NCBI GenBank assembly: GCA_017871115.1
Contig: JAFCIZ010000007.1
Span: 1-64,000 of the forward strand
Length of the DNA stretch: 64,000 nt
DNA from: Cunninghamella blakesleeana
Taxonomy: Eukaryota > Mucoromycota > Mucoromycetes > Mucorales > Cunninghamellaceae
Direction: 5' to 3'
Shown here: in pieces, positions 48,881-59,775 of the stretch
Layout: the number at the start of each line of letters is the position of its first letter
Position numbering within the stretch: position 1 is the first letter of the stretch
Program-made: the position numbers and the translations under genes
The notes under the pieces: model-generated
The model's input: only the letters and a program-made list of their open reading frames with translations
The model's database searches: none
What the model was told of the DNA's origin: nothing

Positions 48881-50757
48881 TTACCAACGTCTAGGAGAAC
48901 GAGAACGAGATCTTCTGGATTGCTGTCTTCTACCATGATTATATTTTTCCATTTCACGAGTCCATTCATCATCATATCGATCCCTATTTCTACTACTACG
49001 ATGATAATCATCCCTTCTATCTCTTCTTTCATGTCTTCCACGATGATGATCCCTACTTTCGCGACGATAGTCGTATCTAGTGCGAGAATAATCACGGTCA
49101 CGTGAAGAGTTTCTTGATTTCTATGTTGGTCAATTAAAATATACAGAAAAAGTATTAACACGCATATTTTTTTTATTATCTATTTTTATTTTTACTCTCT
49201 CTATTTAAACTTACGTTACGATTATCTAAAGCTTCACGTATTTTTAAATAACCAAGATGTTGTTTACCATCAAAGTGAGCAGTTGGTTTTTCTCCAGAAT
49301 CATGGGTAACAAGTAAAGCTCCACAAACTTCGCATACTTCCATACGTTTATCAGATTTGGATTGCATTTCATCAGTCTATAACGATTTTTTATGGTTATT
49401 TTATAATATGATGTTTATATTGATTACCTTAATTATATATACTATTTCATTTTGTCATATTTTATTTTATAATCCCTTGTATTAATCAACATCCTAGCTA
49501 AAATCTTTTTGCGTTTATATTTTCATCTCTTTCTCTTTTTTTTCCTTTCCATTTTTTTTATATATATAGCGATATGCTTTAAGTATTTTTGTATATAATC
49601 ATATATATATATATATCAATTATGTTTGTTTACCTTTTTTTTTTTACTTTCTTTTTCATCTTATCTTTTTTTTCATACTTACCTCTTGTAATAATTTTAA
49701 TTCGGATTGTAATTTTTCCACTTGAACTGTTAAATCACTAGCTTCTTGTACACGACCTTCTTCTCCAGCTTCTTCGATCTATCATCACAATATAGAGAAG
49801 AGAATGAAATTACTTGGTGTCATGCATTGAATTCCGTTTATTCATTTGTTACCAATCTATATAATTAAATATCTCTTATATATATTTCTTACCTTTTTGA
49901 ATAATTCTTGGATTTTAACTTCTAAAAGAACTATTTTTTCATGACGTTCTTCATTGACAACCTCCTTGCTCTATTTTTTTTTACAAACAAAAACAAGAAT
50001 AACACTTAGATCATAATGCTTACCTATTTATTTCTCTTCTTGTTTTTTAAATTCTATTTACACACTTACTTCTTTTTTTCTTTCATCTTGTAAATTAACA
50101 CGATCTCTTCCATTTCTAATTTTTCGTTGAACATCATTGATTAACTGTTGAAGAAAGTCATAAAAATCGTCTTCATATGAATACTTTGATTTGTTTTCTG
50201 CTTGTTGGTACTTTTCACGTAAACGATCGTTATGAATTTTAGTGCAAGCTCCTAAATATTAATAGTATATATGTATAAATAGAAATATATATATACATAT
50301 ATTTACATATATTAATAAATTTATCCCTACATATACAATCCATATATTTTAGAAATATATTAATGTATTACTGTTTTTCTTTTTCATATCACACATACCT
50401 AAATCAGATTTTGTATTTGTGAATAATAAATGAGGACAAAAGGATACCAAATAGTTTTTACAAACCTATATACATACACATACGTATATTTATATAAAGG
50501 ATATGAGCAAGAGAGATCTAATTATTTTTATACTTATACTTATTATGATTATGATTATTTATTGTTTACACTTTCATCCCAAAAGTCTTTATTGTCTACT
50601 TCGACATATTGAGACATCAAATCGGCTAACGCTGCTTTTTGAAAATCTAAAATAATATAAAAAAAAACATACAAATATATAAATAATCCATCTTTCTTAA
50701 AAAGAAAGTAAAATGAAATATAGGATTAATTAAATTTTTATTTTTTATTTTACCCAT
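48881..50757 (-). CDS. LUC7: Luc7-like U1 snRNP splicing factor
   Basis: Complement exons: 50757-50754, 50646-50570, 50465-50399, 50251-50070, 49970-49893, 49778-49683, 49376-49215, 49120-48881 (301 residues, every join in phase). The first exon is only ATGG. The CCCH finger reads VCKNYLVSFCPHLLFTN, then TKSDLGACTKIH. A coiled coil follows. The C2H2 finger has CEVCGALLV and HFDGKQHLGY. The C-terminus is an RS-type Arg/Ser/Asp domain ending RSRSRSPRRW. Luc7 proteins sit in U1 snRNP and help 5' splice-site choice. The gene is the most intron-rich per length in the window. Confidence 0.95.
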
Positions 50758-52933
50758 GATTGATCAACAACTTATATATTTTTTGTATAATAAAGTAAAA
50801 AAGACAAAGAACTGAAAGAAATGGAAGACAAAGGAAGACAAAGGAAAAAGAAAGAAATTTTTGGTTTGTTTTTTTATTTTTACCACACAAATAGCATTTT
50901 AAAAGTCCGTTCAAAAATTTCCCGAAATAGTAATTATAGATATATGAATAAAAAGAAATCTAACACTGTATGCACATTTTTTTTACTCTGTTGGAAAATG
51001 ATATTTATTAACATTTTATTTAGTTATATGCACTGTTATATGTATATATAAATTTAAAGGATGCAAGAAAATAAATGTCTTGAAAAGTTTTATTGAATTA
51101 ATTAATTTACTAGATATATTCTTTTTTTCTGGTTTTGAACATATGAGATAAAAACCTTACATATGAACATCTATACATATAGATGTAATTCTTTTTAAAA
51201 ATAAAATTGGATAATATTATCCTGCATGTTGATCGTAAAAAAATATAATAAATAATAATAGATGATCAATAATCTCATTTTTTAAAATAATCCTTTTGGT
51301 TTGGCTTTGATCTTCACAATATGGTTATATTTTTTAATTACTACACCTTGTATACAATTATATATATAACAATATTTTTTATTATAAAACGAATGCAAAT
51401 ATAAAAATAACTCTCACTTATTCTCATATATAAATAATGATAATACTTGCTTTATTATTATTACCATCATTATTATATATATAAATATATATTTTCCATT
51501 CTCAATTCAGTTTCCTTAGTAACATTCTAGCAAGGTATTTTTGGACCTTTCCAATCCTAATTATTTAGTATTGTTCTACCGCACTAGAAATTCATTTGGA
51601 AGTGAAGTTATTCTCATAGTTAATATACTAGTATACGATTTATATATCTTCACTTTCATTATAACTACTATATGAACTGGATCATCATTAGTACTAATAT
51701 TTGAACAAACTGTATAATTGTATTGAGTATTTATAATGAACCAAAAATCATTTGAACGTAACTTCAACACATATTAAAAAACTGTAAAATAAAGAAAAGT
51801 GGTTTAAAAGGAATAAGATGAAAAACAATATAAAAAAAGAGAAAGAGAGTTAAAAGACGCGACAGGGTGAAAATCATTAAAAAATTACTGGCGGAATTTT
51901 AAAAAATGGTCCTCCATAATTTTCGATAAATGCGAAAAAATAAATGAATAAAGACATGTGTCTATGACAAAAAAAGTCTGTTATATCTTCCTATATGTAT
52001 ATGAATTGATAAAAAAAAGATTAGTATACAATTAAGATAATTAAAAAGTTTCTCGGACATTGAATAAGCATTATTAAAAAGAAAAAATCACCAACCTCCG
52101 CGCTTTAATTCGTTTTAAGATAAGGTTTACACAAAAAATAATTAAAAGTAAAAAAAATGGATATTTTATATAATTATAATCGAAAATTATTTAACTTAAT
52201 ATATATTTATATATTCACTTTATTTATATATAATCAATAATAACCATGATAAAAACAATAATAAGTTAGATTAGGTTGTATAGATTCGATTTTTTTAAAA
52301 AGAAAATCCAAAAAATGAGAGAAATGTTTTCAAAAACCATTTAACCGCATTGATAGACATAATGTTTACCAAAGTAAATACTTCATTGTGTAACACAATT
52401 CACATAATTCATTATATAAACGTTTTTCTACCTTATAGGAATTTTAATTTTACAAAAAAAGGAATAACTTTTTTTTATGTTATTTATTTCTTTATCCTAT
52501 CATAAAGTTTTATTGAAATCACGTTGCATTTCCACCCTTTAACAAAATGTTTAGCCAGTTAACTACATGTACATTTATTACACTATACTATATTATATTT
52601 TTTATATATAATTCTATTTATTTTAAAGAGTATAAATAAGAGAAAAATCAGTTAATGTAATTATTTTATATAATAAAAGTTGGGTATAATATATAACACA
52701 TAGAGGCTAGTTATTTTGTATGTGTAAGTAAATTCCTATTATTGGATAAGTGGAGATTTTTTTTTTTTGACAATAATTTTAATTTTTTTTTAAGAGAATC
52801 TAATTTTGTGTATCCAAACATTAAGATATATAAAAAAAATAAAAGTATATAAAATATTCTTTTCTTCTCTTTATTCCCTTTTTCTTTTCTTTTCTTTTCT
52901 TACTATATTTTAAGTCTATTATATTACAATAAG
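50758..52933. other. 2.2 kb divergent region upstream of Luc7 and phosphoesterase 1
   Basis: It is AT-rich. The right part carries the duplicated block listed at 52325-52560. The open frame on the complement at 51576-51770 is modestly coding-like but unrecognised, possibly a relic. No RNA gene is seen. Confidence 0.5.
52325..52560 (+). promoter_or_regulatory. Upstream block shared by the two phosphoesterase genes
   Basis: Words shared with 55762-55990, in the same order, are AATGTTTTCAAA or similar, ACTTCATTGTGTAACA, CCTATCATAAAGTTT, ATTGAAA and CACGTTGC (52520-52527), then TTTAGCC. It lies about 400 bases upstream of the ATG. CACGTT is a recognised Pho4-type core in yeasts. Phosphate-responsive control of these secreted phosphoesterases is therefore a reasonable inference. 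Confidence 0.5.
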
Positions 52934-54584
52934 ATGGTATTACTTAGAACCATTTCACTTTTTTTGATTGCTACAACTGCTTTAGCTGTTCCTCAAAAAG
53001 GTGAAGACATTAAACATCGTGCTGTAGATCCTAATGCCTGGAAAAAAAATATTAAAAATGTTGTTGTTCTTGTTCAAGAAAATCGATCTTTTGATAGTTT
53101 TGCTGGTGGTTTAAGTTATTCTAAAGATATTGATGGTTTACTTAATCGTGAATATTGTAATCCATCTAATGTGTTATTCCCTAATGGTGAAAAGGTTTGT
53201 GCTAATGCTTTAGCTAAGGCTGATAATGCTGTTGGTGATGATCCAAATCATAGTATGATGGGTGTCAATATGCAATTATATGGTACCAAATATCCTGATG
53301 AAGATGCTATTAAAGCTGGAACTTTAAAGCCTACCATGGATGGATTTATTACTGAACAAAAATTAACTCATTTGACCACCAACTCGACTCGTGCTTCACA
53401 AGCTATTAATTATTATACACCAGAACATATTCCTGTTTTCAGTGCATTGGCTGAAAATTTTGTTCTTTTCGATCGTTGGTTCAGTGGTAAAAATAAAATA
53501 AAATAAAATAAAATAAAATAAAATAAAATAAAATAAAATAAAATAAAATAAAATAAAATAAAATATTAGAGTCATTTTTAATAATTATTATTAATGTATA
53601 ATATACATGTATATAGATGTCAGTGGACCTACTAATCCTAATCGTGCTTACCTTACTTCTGGTACTTCTCATGGTCATGGTTGGAATGACCTTGCTTTTA
53701 ACTATGGTGGCTTACCCCAAAAATCTATTTTCCAACAATTATCAGAAAAGAATATCACTTGGATTAATTATTCTAATACCACTACATCACCAAAAGGATA
53801 TATGGAACCAGCTGACCTCTTTAAAGGCTATAAAGGTTTTAATCCTGATTCCTTATTTTATGAGTGGACCGTTAAAAATAATGTTGCCAAAGATCATGTC
53901 AAGCCATTATCTAAATTTTTAGAAGATGCTAAAAATGGTGAATTACCCGCTTTCTCTTATATTAATCCAGAATGTTGTGATTATGATAGTTTCCATCCTC
54001 CATCCCCTGCCACACTTGGTGAAAAGTTTGTCAAACTTATTTATGAAACCCTTCGTACATCACCACAATGGTAAGTTATTATAATAATTATTGTTCTTAT
54101 TTAAAAAAAACGTAATTGCATGATTACTTTGATCATATGTCATCATCTAACTTTTTTCATATCTACTTTTATATTTTCAATTTTGACATAAAGGAATCAA
54201 ACTTTGTTCATTTTAACATTTGATGAACATGGTGGTTTTGGTGATCATGTTCCCCCTCCTGCTAATGTTCCCGCTGGTGACGATAAAACTTACAGTGAAT
54301 TTTTCCATAAATTTGATTTCACACGTTTAGGTGTCAGAGTGCCAACTTTATTATTATCTGATTGGGTGCCAAAGGGTGTTGTTGAGCATAAAGGTGCTAA
54401 TAACGGTGGAGAATATACCCATTCTTCTATTCTTGGTTTTCTTGCTAAGTTATGGGATTTAGATAACTTAACCCCCCGTACCGCTTATGCTTCTACTTTT
54501 GAACACTTGATCCTTGATAAGCCTCGTACTGATGCTCTTGACGTATTACCCAAACCTGTTTCTTTTGCCATTAAACTTCCTTAA
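52934..54584 (+). CDS. Secreted phosphoesterase (phospholipase C/acid phosphatase family), copy 1
   Basis: Exons 52934-53486, 53617-54070, 54194-54584 encode 465 residues. A signal peptide spans residues 1-19 (ends ALAVP). The metal and catalytic signature QENRSFDSFAGG is at 48-59, and the second motif FDEHGGFGDH lies in exon 3, as in PF04185 (non-haemolytic phospholipase C and fungal acid phosphatase types). These enzymes hydrolyse phosphodiesters or phosphomonoesters outside the cell; the exact substrate is uncertain. There are several N-glycosylation sequons. It is a tandem paralog of 56371-57896. The first intron is filled by about fifteen copies of AAAAT. Confidence 0.88.
53488..53565 (+). 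repeat. AAAAT pentamer array inside intron 1
   Basis: About fifteen uninterrupted tandem copies of AAAAT start right at the splice donor and occupy over half of the 130-base intron. The paralog's intron at 56942-57057 lacks the array. Confidence 0.9.
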
Positions 54585-55992
54585 GAAAAAATAAAATTTG
54601 AAAAATAGAGATAAAGCCTAATATATATTAGTTAACTTACTAGTTCTATTTATTTATTTATAATTTTTTTTAAAAAAATAATCTTTTATTATTACTTCAT
54701 TACCATTTATTAATATTAATTCATTCATAATAAAATATACAGATACGTTTATTCCTTATTTTCATATTGATGTTCTATGTTTATATGCCATGATTATTTA
54801 TAATAATTTTCGATATTTAAATATAGTAATAATACCACTGTAAATCAGTATTGATAATAATGTTATAATGATAACAGTATTATTAAAAAAATAGTAAAAA
54901 GAATTTTTTTAAAAAATTAAAGGAAGAAGAAAAAAAAAAGCTAAATTTTTTTTTCATATATTAATTTTTAAGCAGCGCCATCCACTTTTTTTCCACTAAA
55001 ATGTTTTAATATTTTATATAAGGTAATGATGGCTAAATATTAGAAAGTTTACATAATAATTTATGATTGTGAAAAACGTGGAAAAAGGCTGGTCAGTAAA
55101 AAAAATAAAAGTATTGAGAAATTTTTAATTTCAATGCAAAACTCTATCGATTTATGCTTGATCAAGAAAAAAAAATATATAGCTCAATACAAATACACAA
55201 ATGATATATATAATATGGTTGTATAATAATAATAATAATAAAAATAATAATAATAGTAATAACAACAACAACACTAATAATAATATATAAAATAGTTATC
55301 ACTACATAAAAAAAGTTTCATTTGTGAATAGCTATTATCTATATTTTAGTTTAATACTAGTTTATGGATTACTAAAAAAATGAGGTAAGGGTGATTATTA
55401 TAAAATAAAGGTAAATGTAAAATGCTTTAGGTCTTGAATAGGTAATAACATTTTTTTTAAAAAAAAAACTAGCCTTTACGACATTATTTTATTTAAGATT
55501 GGATTTTATAATGAAAAAATGAAAAAAAATAAAAATAAAAAATTGTATAATAAATATATCGAATAATTGTTTTTAGAGTTTATTTTATAACCAAAAACTA
55601 TATAATTTAAAATACTTTTTTTATCATTATTATTTTATTAATATATAAATAATGGTGATAGATAAAGTTGGTTAGACTTGTATAATATAAATTTATTTAA
55701 TGTTACTTTAATATAAAGAATAACACCGAAAAATGAGAGATAATAATTTTTTTTGGCAGGAATGTTTTCAAATATTACGATGAAATGCTATCACGTTGAT
55801 ATAATCACTATTTACCAGAGGAGGACACTTCATTGTGTAACAGGTTTCATTATTTAAACATTTTTGTGCCTTTTATTTTAATTGTACAAAAATGGTATAA
55901 GTCTTTTTTACTATATATCACCCTATCACCCTATCATAAAGTTTGATTGAAACCACGTTGCTTTTCCTATTACTCAAATAAATATTTAGCCG

Positions 55993-56038
<46 letters not shown>

Positions 56039-56370
56039 TAATATATTGTATTATCTTGTAATATATATCTATATATTATAAAAAATATAAACTAGAATGA
56101 TTGATTATATAATTATATGACAAGTCAATATAAAATAGGATATCAAATTGTGTGTGGAAATAAATTTCTTTTATTGGGCGAATTTTTTTTTTTTTATTGA
56201 CAACGATATTCAAGTATTTTCGTGTATCCAAATTAGAAAGGCATAAAAAAAAAATTATAAAATACGCATTTTTTTTCTTTCCCCAACCTTTCTTCCCTTT
56301 TTTCTTTTTCTTTTTTTACATACTATATTTTTGACTCCATTTTATTACTTTTCATATATTCTATAGTAAG
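54585..56370. other. 1.8 kb region between the tandem phosphoesterase genes
   Basis: It contains the duplicated upstream block at 55762-55990 and a (TA)n at 55996-56032. Further right, a GTGTATCCAAA-type word about 150 bases before the ATG is also shared with copy 1. No gene is seen. Confidence 0.55.
55762..55990 (+). promoter_or_regulatory. Second copy of the phosphoesterase upstream block
   Basis: It matches 52325-52560 in word order. It holds two CACGTTG cores, at 55792-55798 and 55954-55961, where the first copy shows one. It lies about 400 bases upstream of the second ATG. Preservation of these words in otherwise diverged AT-rich DNA argues for function. Confidence 0.5.
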
Positions 56371-57896
56371 ATGGTATTACTTAGAACTATTTCACTTTTC
56401 TTGGTTGCTGCAACTGCTTTAGCTGTTCCACATGGAAAGGATCATGGCCACCATGGAAAAGGTCATGGTCATCATGGTAAAGATACAAATGCCTGGAAAA
56501 AAAATATTAAAAATGTCGTTGTTCTTGTTCAAGAAAATCGATCTTTTGATAGTTTTGCTGGTGGTTTAAGTTATTCTAAAGATATTGATGGTTTACTTCA
56601 TCATAAATATTGTAACCCTGCTAATGTAACAAATCCTAAAAGTGAACAAGTTTGTGCTAATGCTTTAGCTAAGGCTGATAATGCTGTTGGTGATGATCCA
56701 AATCATAGTATGACCGGTATTAATGTTCAATTGTTTGGTACCACAACACCCGATGAGGATGCTATTAAAGCTGGAACTTTAAAACCATCCATGAAAGGGT
56801 TCATTAGTGAACAAATGTACGCTTACAAGACAAACAACTTGACTCGTGTTTCGCAAGCTATTAATTATTATACACCAGAACATATCCCTGTTTTCAGTAC
56901 ATTGGCTGAAAACTTTGTTCTTTTTGATCGCTGGTTCTGTGGTAAAAAAAAATAAATAAATAAATATAGAGAAGAATAATAAAAAATATAATAAAAAAAT
57001 AGAGTACTAAAAGAGTCAAAATTAATTTTTTATTTTTATTTTTTAATATATATATAGACGTCAGTGGACCTACTAATCCTAATCGTGCTTACCTTACTTC
57101 TGGTACTTCTCATGGTCATGGTCGTAATGATAAAGCTTTTAACTATGGTGGTTTACCCCAAAAATCTATTTTCCAACAATTATCAGAAAAGAATATTACC
57201 TGGATTAATTATTCTAATTCTACTACATCACCAAAAGGATATATTGCACCAGGTGATGAAGGTGTAAAAGGTTTTAATCCTGACTCCTTATTTTATGAAT
57301 GGACCGTTAAGAATGATATTGCCAAAGATCACGTCAAACCTTTTTCACAATTCTTAGAAGATGCTAAAAATGGTGAATTACCCGCTTTTACTTATATCAA
57401 TCCAGAATGTTGTGATTATGATAGTTTCCATCCTCCTTCCCCTGCCACACTTGGTGAAAAGTTTGTTAAACTTGTTTATGAAGCTCTTCGTTCATCTCCC
57501 CAATGGAAAGATACCTTGTTTATTTTAACATTTGATGAACATGGTGGTTTTGGTGATCACGTCCAACCTCCTTCTAACGTTCCTGCCGGTGATGATTTGA
57601 CTTATACTGAAAATAACCATGTTTTTGATTTCACACGTTTAGGTGTCAGAGTACCAACTTTATTATTATCTGATTGGGTGCCAAAGGGTGTTGTTGAACA
57701 TAAAGGTGCTAATAATGGTAAAGAATATACCCACTCTTCTATCCCAGGTTTTCTTGCTAAGTTATGGGATTTAGATAACTTAACCCCCCGTACCGCTTAT
57801 GCTTCTACTTTTGAACACTTGATCCTTGATAAGCCTCGTACTGATGTTCCTGATGTTTTGCCCAAGCCTGTATCTTTCAGAGTTCAGCTTCCATAA
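56371..57896 (+). CDS. Secreted phosphoesterase, copy 2, with His-rich linker
   Basis: Exons 56371-56941 and 57058-57896 encode 469 residues. The signal peptide is nearly identical to copy 1. A His/Gly-rich linker (about residues 21-38, GHHGK repeats) replaces the copy 1 linker and could bind metal. Both active-site motifs are kept: QENRSFDSFAGG and FDEHGGFGDH. The last intron of copy 1 is absent here: SPQWKDTLF is continuous. Most of the catalytic part is highly similar, so the duplication is recent. The two genes probably share regulation through the conserved upstream block. Confidence 0.9.
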
Positions 57897-59045
57897 ATAT
57901 ATTATTTATATACAGTTTAATATATTAGTTAAATTGCAATTTTAATTATTTATTTATTATTTTATTAAAAAAACATTTTTTTTATCTATTATTTCATTAC
58001 CATTTATTATATATATTCATTTACTAGTAAATATTCAGATATACTTATTCTTTATCTTTATATTGTCTATTATATTTCTTTGTCTTGTTTCTTTATTATA
58101 ATTTTTGATCTTTAAATATAATAATAATAATAATAATAAATTAAAATAATACTATCATAAAATAAAAGTAGGTATTATATAAAAAAAAGTGTTGCATAGA
58201 GAAAAAAATAAAGTAAGGGAAAAGAGTAAGTTAGAATTTTTTTTTCTTAAAAAATAAAAAAATTAAAACTCAGGTTTTTTATGCTTTATTTCATTTAAAA
58301 ATATTCACGTAGTTGCAGACTCAAAAGAGTGTAAAACCATTGAAAGAAATAAAAAAGTATTTTTTTTTAAGATGTAATAAATGATTTCAATAATTAACTT
58401 TTATCATTATTATTTATATATTTATTAACTTTTTTTTAAAAATAAGGGAAAAAGTTTGACCATAGATATATATAGGTGTGCTTGAATAATAATGATAATA
58501 ATGATAATAATGATAATAATGATAATAATGATAATAATGATAATAATGATAATAATAGTGATAATAAAATTGCTTTTGATCGAGAAATCTATGATTTTAA
58601 AGTTTGGCAAATCCATACATTTTACTCATATATTTTATAATTAATTAGAAAGTAAAGAGTCGTTTCTTTTTTTTTTTTTTTTTTTTTTTTTTGCATTGAT
58701 CACTGATTTTCTTGGCGTTAAAAATTAGTTAGATTGATGCCATGGTAGTTTGTTTCATTTATCATTAGAATGACTAACACTATATATATATTTGTATATA
58801 ATACCAATATCTTTCTTAATTTATTACAATAATTATTACAAGTAATTTTATTTGAGTTTTTACTATAATCATTGGTTTTTTTTACTGAGATGATGTCAAT
58901 TAATATATAAAAGGAATGATTCTATAAAAATAAATAAAATTAATAAATAAATAGATAAACAATTTAGATTTCCATCAGTTTTCAATTTACTATTACTATT
59001 ACTATTATTATTAGTATTTTCACATATATATATATATATATCTAT
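57897..59045. other. Convergent intergenic region with 9-base tandem repeat
   Basis: It lies between copy 2 and the methyltransferase-like gene. It contains the tandem repeat at 58484-58566 and a poly-T run at 58668-58692. No gene is recognised. Confidence 0.6.
58484..58566. repeat. Tandem 9-mer (AATAATGAT)n
   Basis: About eight to nine tandem copies of a 9-base unit built from AATAATGAT, with only minor changes at the ends. It is non-coding; the complementary frame would be poly-Ile. Confidence 0.9.
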
Positions 59046-59612
59046 TTACCTAGAAGATTCATTCATATATTGCTGATAATCCACACTGAAATGATCTAAC
59101 AACATTTGTTCTTCAGCCTTGATACGGCGAACATAAGCATAGAGAGCCATAGCAGAAATTGTGATAAAAACAATCCAATTACCAGTGGCAGCACTGAAAC
59201 CAATCCAAGCAATAATAAACGCAAGATAACCAGGATGGCGAATGATTTTATAAGGACCATCGGTACAAATATATTGATCGTCTGTTGTAGCCATAGGTCT
59301 TAAATAAAAGTTATTCACATAAATGGCCCATCTTAAGAGAATAATGCCGCCAATAATCCAGCCCACTCCAATCCATCTAAAAATAAGTGTAGAAGTTGTG
59401 TCTTCCATATTACCTAAACCTACCAATGGCCATAATAATCCGGATAATAGAGCAATAGACCACATACCTACTAATAATGTTGTTGTTCCTTGATCATCTC
59501 CGGAGGTTTGTAACATGGTGGTTGCTCGTGATGACTCATATCTATATTCTATATAAAATAGTAATCCAAGTAACAAATAAGAGATTAATAGAGTTATCAT
59601 TTTATAAAACAC
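59046..59612 (-). CDS. ICMT/PEMT-like membrane methyltransferase
   Basis: Single exon, 188 residues. Five hydrophobic segments are followed by CTDGPYKIIRHPGYLAF, the SAM-binding signature of isoprenylcysteine carboxyl methyltransferase and phospholipid N-methyltransferase relatives. The C-terminal helix has RRIKAEEQMLLDHFSVDYQQ, with the typical EE and a Tyr. It is shorter than fungal Ste14 (about 240) and closer in size to bacterial isoprenylcysteine-methyltransferase-like proteins. Substrate is unknown. The lack of introns fits either a transferred gene or intron loss. Confidence 0.82.
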   Translation of the reverse strand: MFYKMITLLISYLLLGLLFYIEYRYESSRATTMLQTSGDDQGTTTLLVGMWSIALLSGLLWPLVGLGNMEDTTSTLIFRWIGVGWIIGGIILLRWAIYVNNFYLRPMATTDDQYICTDGPYKIIRHPGYLAFIIAWIGFSAATGNWIVFITISAMALYAYVRRIKAEEQMLLDHFSVDYQQYMNESSR

Positions 59613-59775
59613 GAAATAACAATTGAAATAAATAGAATAAATATAGAAAAAGAGAAAAAAGAGTATTGAAAAAAATTCAATTTTTTTATAAACAAAAATA
59701 TCCTTTCAACTCCGCATTTTTTTAAAAAAAATAAACGTATGCTCAATTTATTATTTTATTACTAGATCAAAAAAA

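Noticed and set aside
58484..58566. Possible CRISPR-like array from regular repeats
   Set aside because: The 9-base units are contiguous with no spacers; it is a simple tandem repeat in a eukaryote.
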